Both the position numbers and the translations under genes were made by a program. Source: Sphagnum compactum (taxonomy: Eukaryota; Bryophyta; Sphagnopsida; Sphagnales). From it: a stretch of 64,000 nt of DNA. Shown here in pieces: positions 50,223 to 60,549 of this stretch (the stretch's first letter is position 1; each line of letters opens with the position of its first letter). The notes under the pieces were generated by a model. It saw only the letters and a program-made list of their open reading frames with translations. It did no database searches and was not told the DNA's origin. The stretch is taken from contig OZ234493.1 in NCBI GenBank assembly GCA_965153455.1, positions 18,776,213 through 18,840,212 of the forward strand, read 5' to 3'.

Positions 50223-52755
50223 TGTTACTTGTTACGGACCTTGCTTTCTCTTATTATTATTTATTTATTTTAACTTTGTGATATGAAATGTCTGGTACAT
50301 GCTACCATGCTCAAAACCTCTGATCTTGGGTCCAACTTTTTTTTTTAAATTTACAAGAAATCTCTGGTTCTGGTTCAAAAGGATGTTTTATAAATTTGAT
50401 AGAAGGTCCTTTGGTCCAGTTTGGGACTTAATTCTTCACATTTCAAGACACCTGGTTCTAGGTTCTTTTAAGATTTTATTTATTTTTTCCTTTTTACTAG
50501 CATTGGACCACCAATAAAATATGACTACCAATGTCACTTACAGGCCTAAACCCACCCAAAAAAAATTTATTTTAATAAAATTGCATACTTGAGACACTTT
50601 CCAAAAGTAAGAATTACATGCTTAATGGTCACACCCCACCCCCAAGTTATAACTTTTAAAAATTCATTGTTATAATAAAAAAAAACCTGGATTTTTTCCT
50701 CAAACTAACAACACGTCTAGACCTAATTTCCAAAAACCCAAAAAAAGAAAATAAAGAAAAAAGAAAAGAGTAGTGTAACTTGAGTAATCTTGCTAATTTT
50801 TTGAGAAAATTTCACCAAATTTTCAATATTACAAAATTGGGAAACAATCCCTGGTTGGTGTAAAAGAACCAACATACTTGGTAGGGGCTTGAGGCAATTT
50901 GAGAATGTTCTGAAAAGATCTTTTTTTTCTACCACAATTAATTAATTATTTAATAGACATGTGTTGAAGCTGCCCTTGTACTATGGTACAAAAGAATTAG
51001 TGTAAGTTGGAAAGAGGCTTTAATATACAGATTTATAAATTAAGTACTTTAATGTAATGTAAAGGCCAAAGGGAAGGGCCAGAGCAGTTTTGTTTTTTTT
51101 TTTCCCTGGCTAAATTTCGCCAGTTGGCTGATTGTTTTTTTCAAAATGGCTAAAAGTGTGTGTTTTTTATGTTTTCTAGTAGCCAGATTTTAACAATTTT
51201 TTTTATAAAAAAATTCAGATTTCTCTATTGGGCTCTAGCCTGTAGTCAAAATTGTGAAGGATTCTTAAATTTTTTTAATTTTCGTACCTGTTCCATAGCC
51301 AAATTTGGCTAAATCGTCTTGTGAATGATCACCAGTTTGGCTACATCACAAAATTGAAAAAAAAAACTGTACTTTGTACAGAATGGGTTATCAAGGTGAA
51401 TTAACTCAAGTTGAGGTTCATCCACAATTAACTCACAACAGCCATCCAGTGGATGATGCACTGGTGGTGCTGGTTCACTCTGGGTATGCACAAAATAAGG
51501 GCCCAAGGATGAGGGTTTAGCCAAGTCCTGCCCCGCATTTTGCAAGTATCCTCACCCATGGACTTTACTTATTGTAAAAGCACCATGTTAAGGTCGTCGC
51601 ACTGGAAGCCAAGGAGGGTTCTTACACCTACTTGTTATTGCCCCCAAGCTGATGGACGTGCATGTGTAGATTTTGGGTGCACCCATCCAATTGATGGGTT
51701 GTTTTGAAGTCTTTTGATGGGTCCGAATCTTAAGCAGTACTAGGTCAAATCCGTTCTAATCTAAACTGTCTGAACACTTTCACCGAAGAAACCAGTTCAC
51801 TTAATGTGAAAGTGGTTCTAATAAGGTAAAACTTCCAAAAGTTGGATCCAATGTGCCCAATAAACACCCCATAATTTGACATCATTTATACGTAGGGTGT
51901 TCTTATGAAGGGCTATTAGTCCAGGCCAAAAATAGTGGCAGCCGATATTACGAATAGAATTTTCATGCAACCAATGAGAAGTTGTGCTATGGAGTGAAGG
52001 GGCCACCCTTTTTTTCTTTTTCTTTTTACATAGATGGAGTGCTTTTACAAGTAGCTTTCACATTGGTTGCATTTTGTCCATTTTCACTAAAAAAGGTACA
52101 TAACTTATGGCCAAAAAGGACTTGAGTCTTGGAGATTTTTAAACGCTTCTGATGTTTAGGTTCAATTATCCAACAATCAGTAGAGATATCCTAAACTCAG
52201 CCTGTCATTGGGCCCTAGTTTGACCCTGCAATCCCTGTTTCATCCCCAATTTTCTCGGGGCCATAAAGCGAGCCAAACTTGGTGCCGTTTAATGATATAG
52301 TGAAGAATGAATATCTTTCTTTGTAAGAATATATTTTCAAGGAGACTAAGAAAATTGTCTTGTTTTTTTTCTTGCTAAGTAGACATAAAGTAGTAAGAAG
52401 ACTCATCCTAACATTATTATGTATTGGATTTTTTAGTTGAATGAGAAAACATTATTGTGTATAAATTTTCATCTCTTATTGTTAAACAAGTTTTGAATAG
52501 GGTTTTCAAAATGTATGTAGTTTTTGAAGTCTCTTTTTACAGAATGTGAACTTTGTAAAATATGTATTAAGTGTGTACTAACAAGTAAAAAATATAAAAT
52601 ATTTTTTATTGTCCTCTCAAAAATACAATGATGCTTACATTGTAACTTAGTATATGTACATTTAATTGAATATTTTGTGTTGAAGGCTCTTCCAGTAGCA
52701 ATTTATCATTTAGTAAACAAAAAACTTTTAGAATTTATTTATAACGAGTTGTTGG
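50223..52755. other. Gene-free repeat-rich stretch
   Basis: No gene was recognised. It contains a phrase shared with 22208-22250 (at 50950-50992) and the repeat R2 (51886-52006, listed separately). The rest is AT-rich with many homopolymer tracts. Confidence 0.4.
51886..52006 (+). repeat. Dispersed repeat R2, copy 1
   Basis: It reads GAAGGGCTATTAGTCCAGGC, CAAAAATAGTGGCAGCC, ATATTA, TGCAACCAATGAGAAG and GGAGTGAAGGGGCC in order. The same series occurs on the minus strand at about 63588-63690, in the promoter of hydrolase gene 2, with roughly 85 percent identity. Confidence 0.7.
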
Positions 52756-52789
52756 TAACCCGTGGCTACGCCACTCCAGCCACCCCCAA

Positions 52790-53102
52790 GAAAAGGAGGG
52801 AGGACCCAAAAAAAACGAAAAAAAAAAAAAAAAAAAAAAACACCTCCCTTCACTCCCCCGTGCGGTCCTTTCCCGCCCGTCCCCCCCCTGCTGGCCCCCT
52901 CCCCCACCTGTGCTGCCCCCCCCCGGCTGGCCCCCCCCTGCTGGCCCCCCCCACCCCCGCTAGCCCCCCCCCCCCCCCACCCCTGCTGGCCCCCCCTGCT
53001 GCCGCTCAGTAACTTCCTAACTGCCGCTCAGTAAAAAGTAACTTAGGTAAATTAGGTAACTTCGAAAAGGTAAAAACGGACAGACGGACGCACGCACGCA
53101 CA
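52790..53102. repeat. Poly(A) and C-rich low-complexity block
   Basis: A run of A (52817-52840) is followed by about 150 bp of C-rich sequence in which CTGCTGGCCCCCC recurs, then two copies of CTGCCGCTCAGTAA, and lastly a GGACAGACGGACGCACGCACGCACA tail. The composition contrasts sharply with the AT-rich surroundings. Just before it, at 52763-52775, lies GTGGCTACGCCAC, a 5-bp stem hairpin of the kind seen near Helitron 3' ends, but no CTRR end was established. Confidence 0.8.
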
Positions 53103-56100
53103 CCATGTTTGTAATTATATATAAGATTCTCAGTTACTAAAAGTTGTTTTTCACAAGAATAATAAAAGGAACAAAGGGTTTTTAAATCATATTTTCACCC
53201 ATTTTAATGTTTTTTTTAATATATATGCACCATACAAGATAAAAATGGATATCCTTTTTTTTTGGGTCTACTTTATTACACTTACATCCAAAGAAATAAC
53301 CAAGATGAAACTAATAATGGAAGCATTAGTAATAATGGCTTTTACTTTTTTGGAAATGAAATAGAACAAACATGTAGAATTTATTTTAATATTGTTTATT
53401 GGTTCATTTCCACAACAAAAGAGTAATTTTACATCATGAAAATTGTCTTCCAATTATCGACATATTATGCAAATGAAAGCTTAACAACATGCATTCTTTC
53501 ATGAACTCGTTACTTTTTCAATTGTGGATCACAGAGGTGGATGAATTTAGTTATAACATGGAAAAAATATCATCACCAAAAATAATCCATCACAAACTTC
53601 TAGTTCTAAAACTTGAAGAAGGAAAGACATGTGAGGCATGAAAAGATTTGAAAAGATTATATGTGATGATAGATTACTTAGCTAGCAAGAAACACAAGTT
53701 AATCAACTCCCAAAAAGCTTGAGATTTTTGGCCATTACCAATCACCTAATCTTGAGTTACATTATAAAAACACAATAAGGTTGGTTCTCTTACATCAAGT
53801 TGCAATTTTTCCCTTTTCAAGGTCACATTCCCAAGTGTAGCAAAAATTGATCTTGTTTCATATGTAGGAGCTTGAGTGTGTAGCACAAGAGGTGGGGCAC
53901 AAATAGGTTGGCTTGCCACAAATCATGTGCGCCAAGCACAAGAACTCAGGTGTCAAAAGGTTAGATTAATGTGGATCAAGGGTGTGAAATGCAAGAGTTT
54001 GGATATTGAAATGGTAAGTCGCCACAAACCATGCATGTGAAGCACAAGAACGTTATTGTAAGAAGGTTGATTTGTTGCAAATAAGGCTTTGAGGAACTAA
54101 CATTGTTGTTGTTGACAAGTTTGCAATGGCTCATACAACCCTTTGTATCCTATCCATTTATGTTCATGTGTGGCCTAAACTAGTGAAACATTGTTTGCCC
54201 AAAACACCATATGTGGTTGCAAAGGTGTTGGTGTGGACCCACTCAAGTGAAAGCTTTCCCACTATGTAAGAATTACCATGGTAAAGACACATGTAGAACC
54301 ATGGTGGAACTATTTTTAATAAGAACATTGAGACGTCTAGGACAAAAACAAATCCTCAATGTCTAATAGATATTAGAGGCTCAACATCTAACCATTTTAA
54401 AACTATCAACATGGAGAAAATTCATTAATTTAAATGCCTCAAGCTTGTGGTGGATAACGTATGGTCTTCTATTAGTTGATGCCAAGTATTCTATTACTAA
54501 TACAAATGTTAAGTTTACTTAGATACATTTTTCAAATGTAGTTCATACCTTTGGCTAAATAGGTTAATGGCCAACATCTAATTCTTGATCCTTCATTGTC
54601 ACTAAATTTGGAAATATTCATTTGATTTTTGACATGTGCATCAAAATATTATTCTTAATTTTTTAAAAACCTTACAATAATTTTCTAACCACAAAAATAT
54701 GCCTTTTATTGTTGTTCACAAATCCTTAGATATTTTGAATTATTTATAATAGTAATTTGTCAAGACGTTACTTTTGAACTATTCTTATGTAATCCATTAT
54801 TTTTCCACTTGTTATTATGAACCCCATATATCAATGTTTCTAAAAATAATATGATAATTTTTAGTGACCATGAAATAAGATTATTAATAAATTTGTCCCA
54901 ATTAACTTTTTTTCCCTTATTTTATGATGTAGCCAACGTGGTGATGCCCTACATGAATGTTTATAATAATATGTTCAAGATATGGAAGTATTCTATATTA
55001 TTGTTTACCTACTAGAAATTCAGCAAATTTCACTAAAATGGTAAAATGATAATTTATGGGTCAAAACACTTCCAATTGAAGAGCTTAATATATTGTTGTA
55101 GAAATCAGAACTTGACAATTTTGGGACTTAACTTCTAATTTTTGGAATCCCAAGGGGATCACACTAACGTATACACAAGCAGTTGTAACCAATGTTTAGT
55201 TTTGTGTATCTAACATTTTTTTAAAAAAATAAAATTCAAATGAAATTACTTTCACATAATGTTATTTTTAATGTATTGGTATATATATTTTAAAAGTTTA
55301 AAGTCAATCCAATGAATGAAAATTCATACCCAAAAGCATTTTTGAAAATATTGTAATTAGTGTTTTTAACATTAAAAAAACTTGTAAATGGACTTGACTT
55401 GTTTGACCATCACATACATTTAATGAATTTTTAATGTAAACCATAACATAATAGAGTGATGAATTTTTTTTTACATCTAAAGATTTTCTTAAACACTTTT
55501 GTTCAAAATATTTTATGAATATTTTAGAATAAACATCCACTAAGCTGTCACCAAAGGAAGCAAGTGTGGATCATGACATCTTGTTTGCACCCCAAAACAA
55601 ATGATTATTCAAATGTAGCCCTATGGAAAACTAAAGAGGAGAATGGTGATTCTTCTCAATTGTAAGCTATGATGAGTGTTGTGAGTTCATATTATTTTGT
55701 AATTTATCGATGCACCATTATGCATTATCCATCCTTTTGTTTAGTTTGCACAATTTGACATGTTCGTAGGTTATGCATTAATAATATTAGGCATTAAAAT
55801 AAACATATGTACAAAATAATTTAACTATTACTTGTTAGTAAGTTCAATAGATAGGATGGAGAGGGAATAATTTATATTAAACTTTTGAACTAGAATAGAT
55901 AACAATAATGAAATGATATTTACTTCATCAAAAGAGGGCCTAGATGCAAAAACAACTTGATAGTTTGTTTACTTGGGTTGTAATGCATGCCTTGTTTGCT
56001 TTGAGCTAGAACCCGAAAGGTTTTTTATGTTTACCTTTTTTGAAAACAAACTAATGTCCATTGTCTGTAATTAATAATTTTTTGGGTGCCAAGTTCATGG

Positions 56101-57610
56101 TCTTCATCATTTGATATATGGTATAGTATTAAAATGTTTGTTCATATGCTTTCAAAACTAAATTTGAACATTTCATGTTCATACTTCTTTGGCACACAAT
56201 CACCTCCTTTTCTTCATCATTTTTCCTGTTTTCAACTTTTTTTTAAATTCCAACAAAAATATGGTGCTAGAATTCAATGCAAGCATAAGATTTAAATTAA
56301 TAAGATTAGAGTGGTTAAATATGTGGATATTAAAATTTCAAATAATATCAATGAAGGGAAAATTAAAGCTCCTTCACATAGCACCTTGCAAATAATTATT
56401 TTTTTAATACACATAGTGAGAAAATTAACACATAATGTCCCCCCGAAACAGAAAGATAATCTTCTTCCTAACCTCCAAGGTGTAAGCAAGATAAAGTGAA
56501 CAACTTAATTATCTTGTCAAAATTGGAACACGTAGATTTAAAATTGCAACAAAACCCTTTATATAATTGTGAAACATTGAATGTTTTCATTTCAATGATT
56601 AAAAATAATATATGTTTACACTAATGTGCATTGATTTTCATATTTCAAATTGTAATTTAAATAGGTTTGAAATAAGTTTTTCAAAATACAAGTAGTTTTC
56701 GACATTTACTTTTTAGTGTGGGCTTTTCATTTCAAATAAGTGTCAAGTAAGTTCTTACAAAAAAAAAATTATTTTTTTATGACTTAGTATACGAATGTTG
56801 ATTTTCATTTCCTATCTTATTACATATCAATTTCATTATTTTTTCTAACTAAAAAGTAGGTTTGAACACATATTTTTCAATCAACTTCAACAAAAAAAAA
56901 TTTACTTTTTTAATTAATTTTTTAAAAAATTAAAAAATTAAATTCTTATAATTTAATAAAGAAAATTGATGTTATTTGACACATACTTTCACCTAATTTG
57001 ATGTTATTTTATAGTAGTTATATGAACAACACAAGGTTGAAATGAAGACATCTATTTTTCTATTTACATTATTTTGCTTTGATATTCCAAAGGACTATTT
57101 TTTTTTGGAATTGGATATCAATTGGCAAGTTCAAATTATGTGAATTCCTTTTATGAAAGAACTTAGGAATGTCACATAGGACGTTATCATGTTTTTGGGT
57201 TGATTCCCATGACACAAAAAATATTACCCTTTCTAACCATCACATTTCAAGAATCTTAATGAATGATCCATGTGGGTATGATATGCATAACATTTACCCT
57301 AGGGCCTATGGTTTGAATTATACCATTATAATACACCAATTGATTATAGCTATTCAAGGGGGGAAAAATTCCAACTATTTATTATGAATAAAAATGTATG
57401 TGCACTTCAAAATTTGTATGAAAATCAATTATTTAGTGGTATATATTCGTGGTTCAAATTATAATCTGTGGGACTCCAATTTTACATATATGTAATAACT
57501 TCATGAACAAGCATTCCATTTTGCAAAATACCTACTAACAAAGCAAACCAATATGGTGGGACCTCCTATTGGTGCACATAATTTCCTACTATAATAATAA
57601 GAGGTATTGT
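53103..57610. other. Large gene-free AT-rich stretch
   Basis: Over 4 kb with no open frame that shows a family motif, no tRNA and no clear transposon ends. Very AT-rich throughout. Confidence 0.45.
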
Positions 57611-57617
57611 TGTTTTA

Positions 57618-57855
57618 AGGTGGTTGCAAGATATTAAGGTGGCTCAATTTCAACAAATAAATAGTCTTTAAAAAGTCCATTCAATAATGTTAAAATGAAG
57701 GTTTAATATGATATTATTGCTTGAGCGGGGGATTTCAAAATAGTTGCAAGCTAACATGATTTAATTTTGACAAATAAATAGTCCTCAAGAAGTTCATTTG
57801 GTAGTTTTAAGATGACAATTTAATATGATATTATTGCTTAAGGGGAGATTACAAG
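57618..57855. repeat. Tandem duplication, unit about 115 bp
   Basis: Two diverged units share GTTGCAAG, CAAATAAATAGTC, AAGT-CATT, TTTAATATGATATTATTGCTT and AGGGGGA-like ends (first about 57618-57732, second to 57855). Non-coding. Confidence 0.65.
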
Positions 57856-57859
57856 GTGA

Positions 57860-59620
57860 TTAATGAGCTAATAAATATTATATGAATAAAAATCTAACTA
57901 CATTATTTTTTAACATACATGTTCACACAAAAAAGTTAATCCATCAAAAATTGATCATGATATCAACATTTGAAAATAAGGTCCATTTCAAAACATTAAA
58001 AAATCCATATTTTTTTTATTAAGGTTTTTTTAATTATTTTTTTGGATCTTTTTTATTTAAAAAATCACATATTATATATTGAGTCCTTATAAGTAACCCA
58101 AAAAAAATTCATGAACAAAAATGTATCTATATAAAATCACTTATTGAAGTCCAATCCATATTTTTCGATTTCAAAAGTTGATCACTTTATATTTGGTGTA
58201 TATATATTACAATTTTTATATGAATATTTTTTTTATTTAAGTTGAAAATCTTAATCCAAGATCAAATTTGACATCCTAATCATTTTATGGGAGGTTGATG
58301 ACATGTTAATGCATAACAATTTACTAAAAAAATAAGATACCTCAAAAAATGATCCACCCTCTCTTACAACCACCCACTAACTTGCCTTAACTATTAATAA
58401 CGATGTTGAATAATTGCCTCACAACAAGGCATTACAATCTACACCCAGAACTTGGGCTTATCATGGGCTTATCATTAGTTCGTAAGGTGTAATGCCCTAC
58501 TACCAAGGCATTATAACCTCTACTTTCTACAAGGTAAAATCTAGTGAGAATGGGGTTAGGTTTGAGGTGGCAAATGGAATGAGCTTTCACAAGATCATCA
58601 CACCATAATCATAAAACACAATAATTTGGAAGTTGCCAACATCAAAATGCTGCAACATATTTAATCTTTACCCATCCATGCATCCCCCGAATTGCCTAAA
58701 AGTCCTATTCAAGTCATACACATTGAAATAGTGTAGATCGACTTGAAATTGCACAAATAATTAGTACAGAGAACATTAAAAGTCCATAGAGTCTGAGTAT
58801 GCAAAGTGGCTCAAACTCTACCATAGGTACCACCACATGGTTGTAACTTAACAAACCCTTTGGACTCAAAAACCGTCCAATGTGGCTACTTAGGGTTCCA
58901 AAAAGCCCTGAACATGAAGTGAACCATCGGAGCAATGAACATATATGTTCATATCCACGATGTATGCAGACTGAGATGACATTGCATGGGGTCATGGGGA
59001 TTGTCCAAAACATCGAATGGGCGAGTGAATGTCATCCAATATAAACTATACTTAAGGTCCAAGGCCCCTAGACAATGGTTATAATCTAAGAGGAGAAGAA
59101 GACCCCTTGCAAACTAGATTTTTATTGACCCTGTCCATAGGGGCATTGTTGTAGGATTTGGCATAAATTTTTTGACTCAACCATCACTAAATAGAGTTCT
59201 CCGTAAAGTAAGAAAAACAAGGACACCATAACCCTGAGTTGACAACCATCAACTTTGGTGGTAAACTGAGTTTCATCTTGTCATTCCTTTTTCCTGAGTG
59301 CCTCCACTGCTGCTACATATATTTTCACTGATTCTACCTATACAACTACTATAATTAGTCTCGAACCTTGTGCATTAAATGCTGAGTTACAGCATTTCAT
59401 TATAAGATTTTATAAAATGTCTTTGTTTTGGAGACACCACTGAAAGAAGGGATAGGGGATGAAAGGAGGCCCAAAGACAGGGTGAAGACAGGGTTACTTT
59501 GTGGATAACTCTAATGTATCCATGACATTTGGAGTAGTGTGTGTGGATGGGCATATTCCATAAAAATGCATGCATCTAGACGAGTTCTAGACCCGCAAAA
59601 AGAAGTATTTAGTTAAAAGT
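57860..59620. other. Gene-free stretch
   Basis: No supportable gene. AT-rich to about 58400, then more balanced composition without family motifs. Confidence 0.4.
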
Positions 59621-59626
59621 TTGAAC

Positions 59627-60005
59627 CAGTGTTGGGCAGTTACTACAAATTTAGGATAGACCCTCATGGTTATCAAGGTGATTCTTAACATGCATATGTC
59701 ACGGTTCTTAAAAAAGATCAAATACTAGACTCTCAAATACCAGAATTGGGTATTTGATTTTTTTTGAGATGCATGCACCATAGTTCTCAAAATTTTGAAA
59801 AAAATTAATTTAATTATTAACCAACTACAAAATAATTGATTCTTTACCGGTTTTTTCATGGAAAACAAAAGTTCTTGAAGGTTTTTGAAATAACCGGGAT
59901 CAACAACTCTTTGATTCTGATACTTTTTGAAGAACTGAGACTGAAAAATTGGGAAAATAAAATCGGAAATTTTCAATTTTTTTTCCTGTAAATTCAACCC
60001 AAAAG
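59627..60005. mobile_element. hAT-type MITE copy 5, right end unclear
   Basis: The left end CAGTGTTGGGCAG and interior phrases (TAACCGGGATCAACAACTCT, TTGATTCTGATACTTTTTG) match the copies at 14600 and 20089. The right end is not recognisable; similarity fades near AAATTCAACCC, just before the (TG)n run at 60018. Confidence 0.65.
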
Positions 60006-60010
60006 AATGA

Positions 60011-60017
<7 letters not shown>

Positions 60018-60048
<31 letters not shown>

Positions 60049-60147
60049 CCACAAAACTTTCAAAATCACAAAACTTAGTGGAAAGAAAAATTAATTAATC
60101 ATTTTTTAATTTTATTAAAAACACACACACGCACACACACACACACA
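60018..60147. repeat. Inverted microsatellite pair (TG)n and (AC)n
   Basis: A (TG)15 run at 60018-60047 and an (AC)n run at 60120-60147 are separated by about 72 bp of AT-rich DNA. Since AC repeats are the reverse complement of GT repeats, the two can pair as a long hairpin. Confidence 0.85.
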
Positions 60148-60217
60148 AACTGACACTGTATAACTATACACGGTATATGTAATGATGGACATTTAAGTTA
60201 CAAAGATTTAATATAAA

Positions 60218-60429
60218 GGTGCATTCACACTTGGTGTTAGGGAGTTTAGTGTTGTCCCCTAACATCATGCTAGTCATTTATGACTTACACTTACTTAGCA
60301 GAAACATTTTATGTTAAGCTAACATTCATTCACCTAACTTTAAGCTATTGCCCATTAAACATTGGGTGCCACCTAGGATGCCACCTAGATTTCATTTAAC
60401 AATGACTTAACATCAAGTGTGAATGCACC
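60218..60429. mobile_element. MITE with GGTGCATTCACACTTG ends
   Basis: The left end GGTGCATTCACACTTGGTGT and the inverted right end GGTGCATTCACACTTGATGT match at all but one position. The 212-bp interior is non-coding. The flanks (ATATAAA / ATAATAA) do not give a clean target duplication, so the superfamily is open. It lies about 120 bp beyond the stop codon of hydrolase gene 2. Confidence 0.75.
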
Positions 60430-60549
60430 ATAATAAGACCAGATCATGCAGCTTTTATTCTCTACTTACACGGGAAGAAACTAGGGTTTAGGGTTTGGTG
60501 CTCCATCCCTGCCGCTGCTGCTGCGCTTGCTTGCGAGCTCCTCGGCAGT

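Noticed and set aside
52677-53034. Proline-rich frames of about 100 codons
   Set aside because: They are translations of a C-rich low-complexity tract after a poly-A run, with no other coding evidence.
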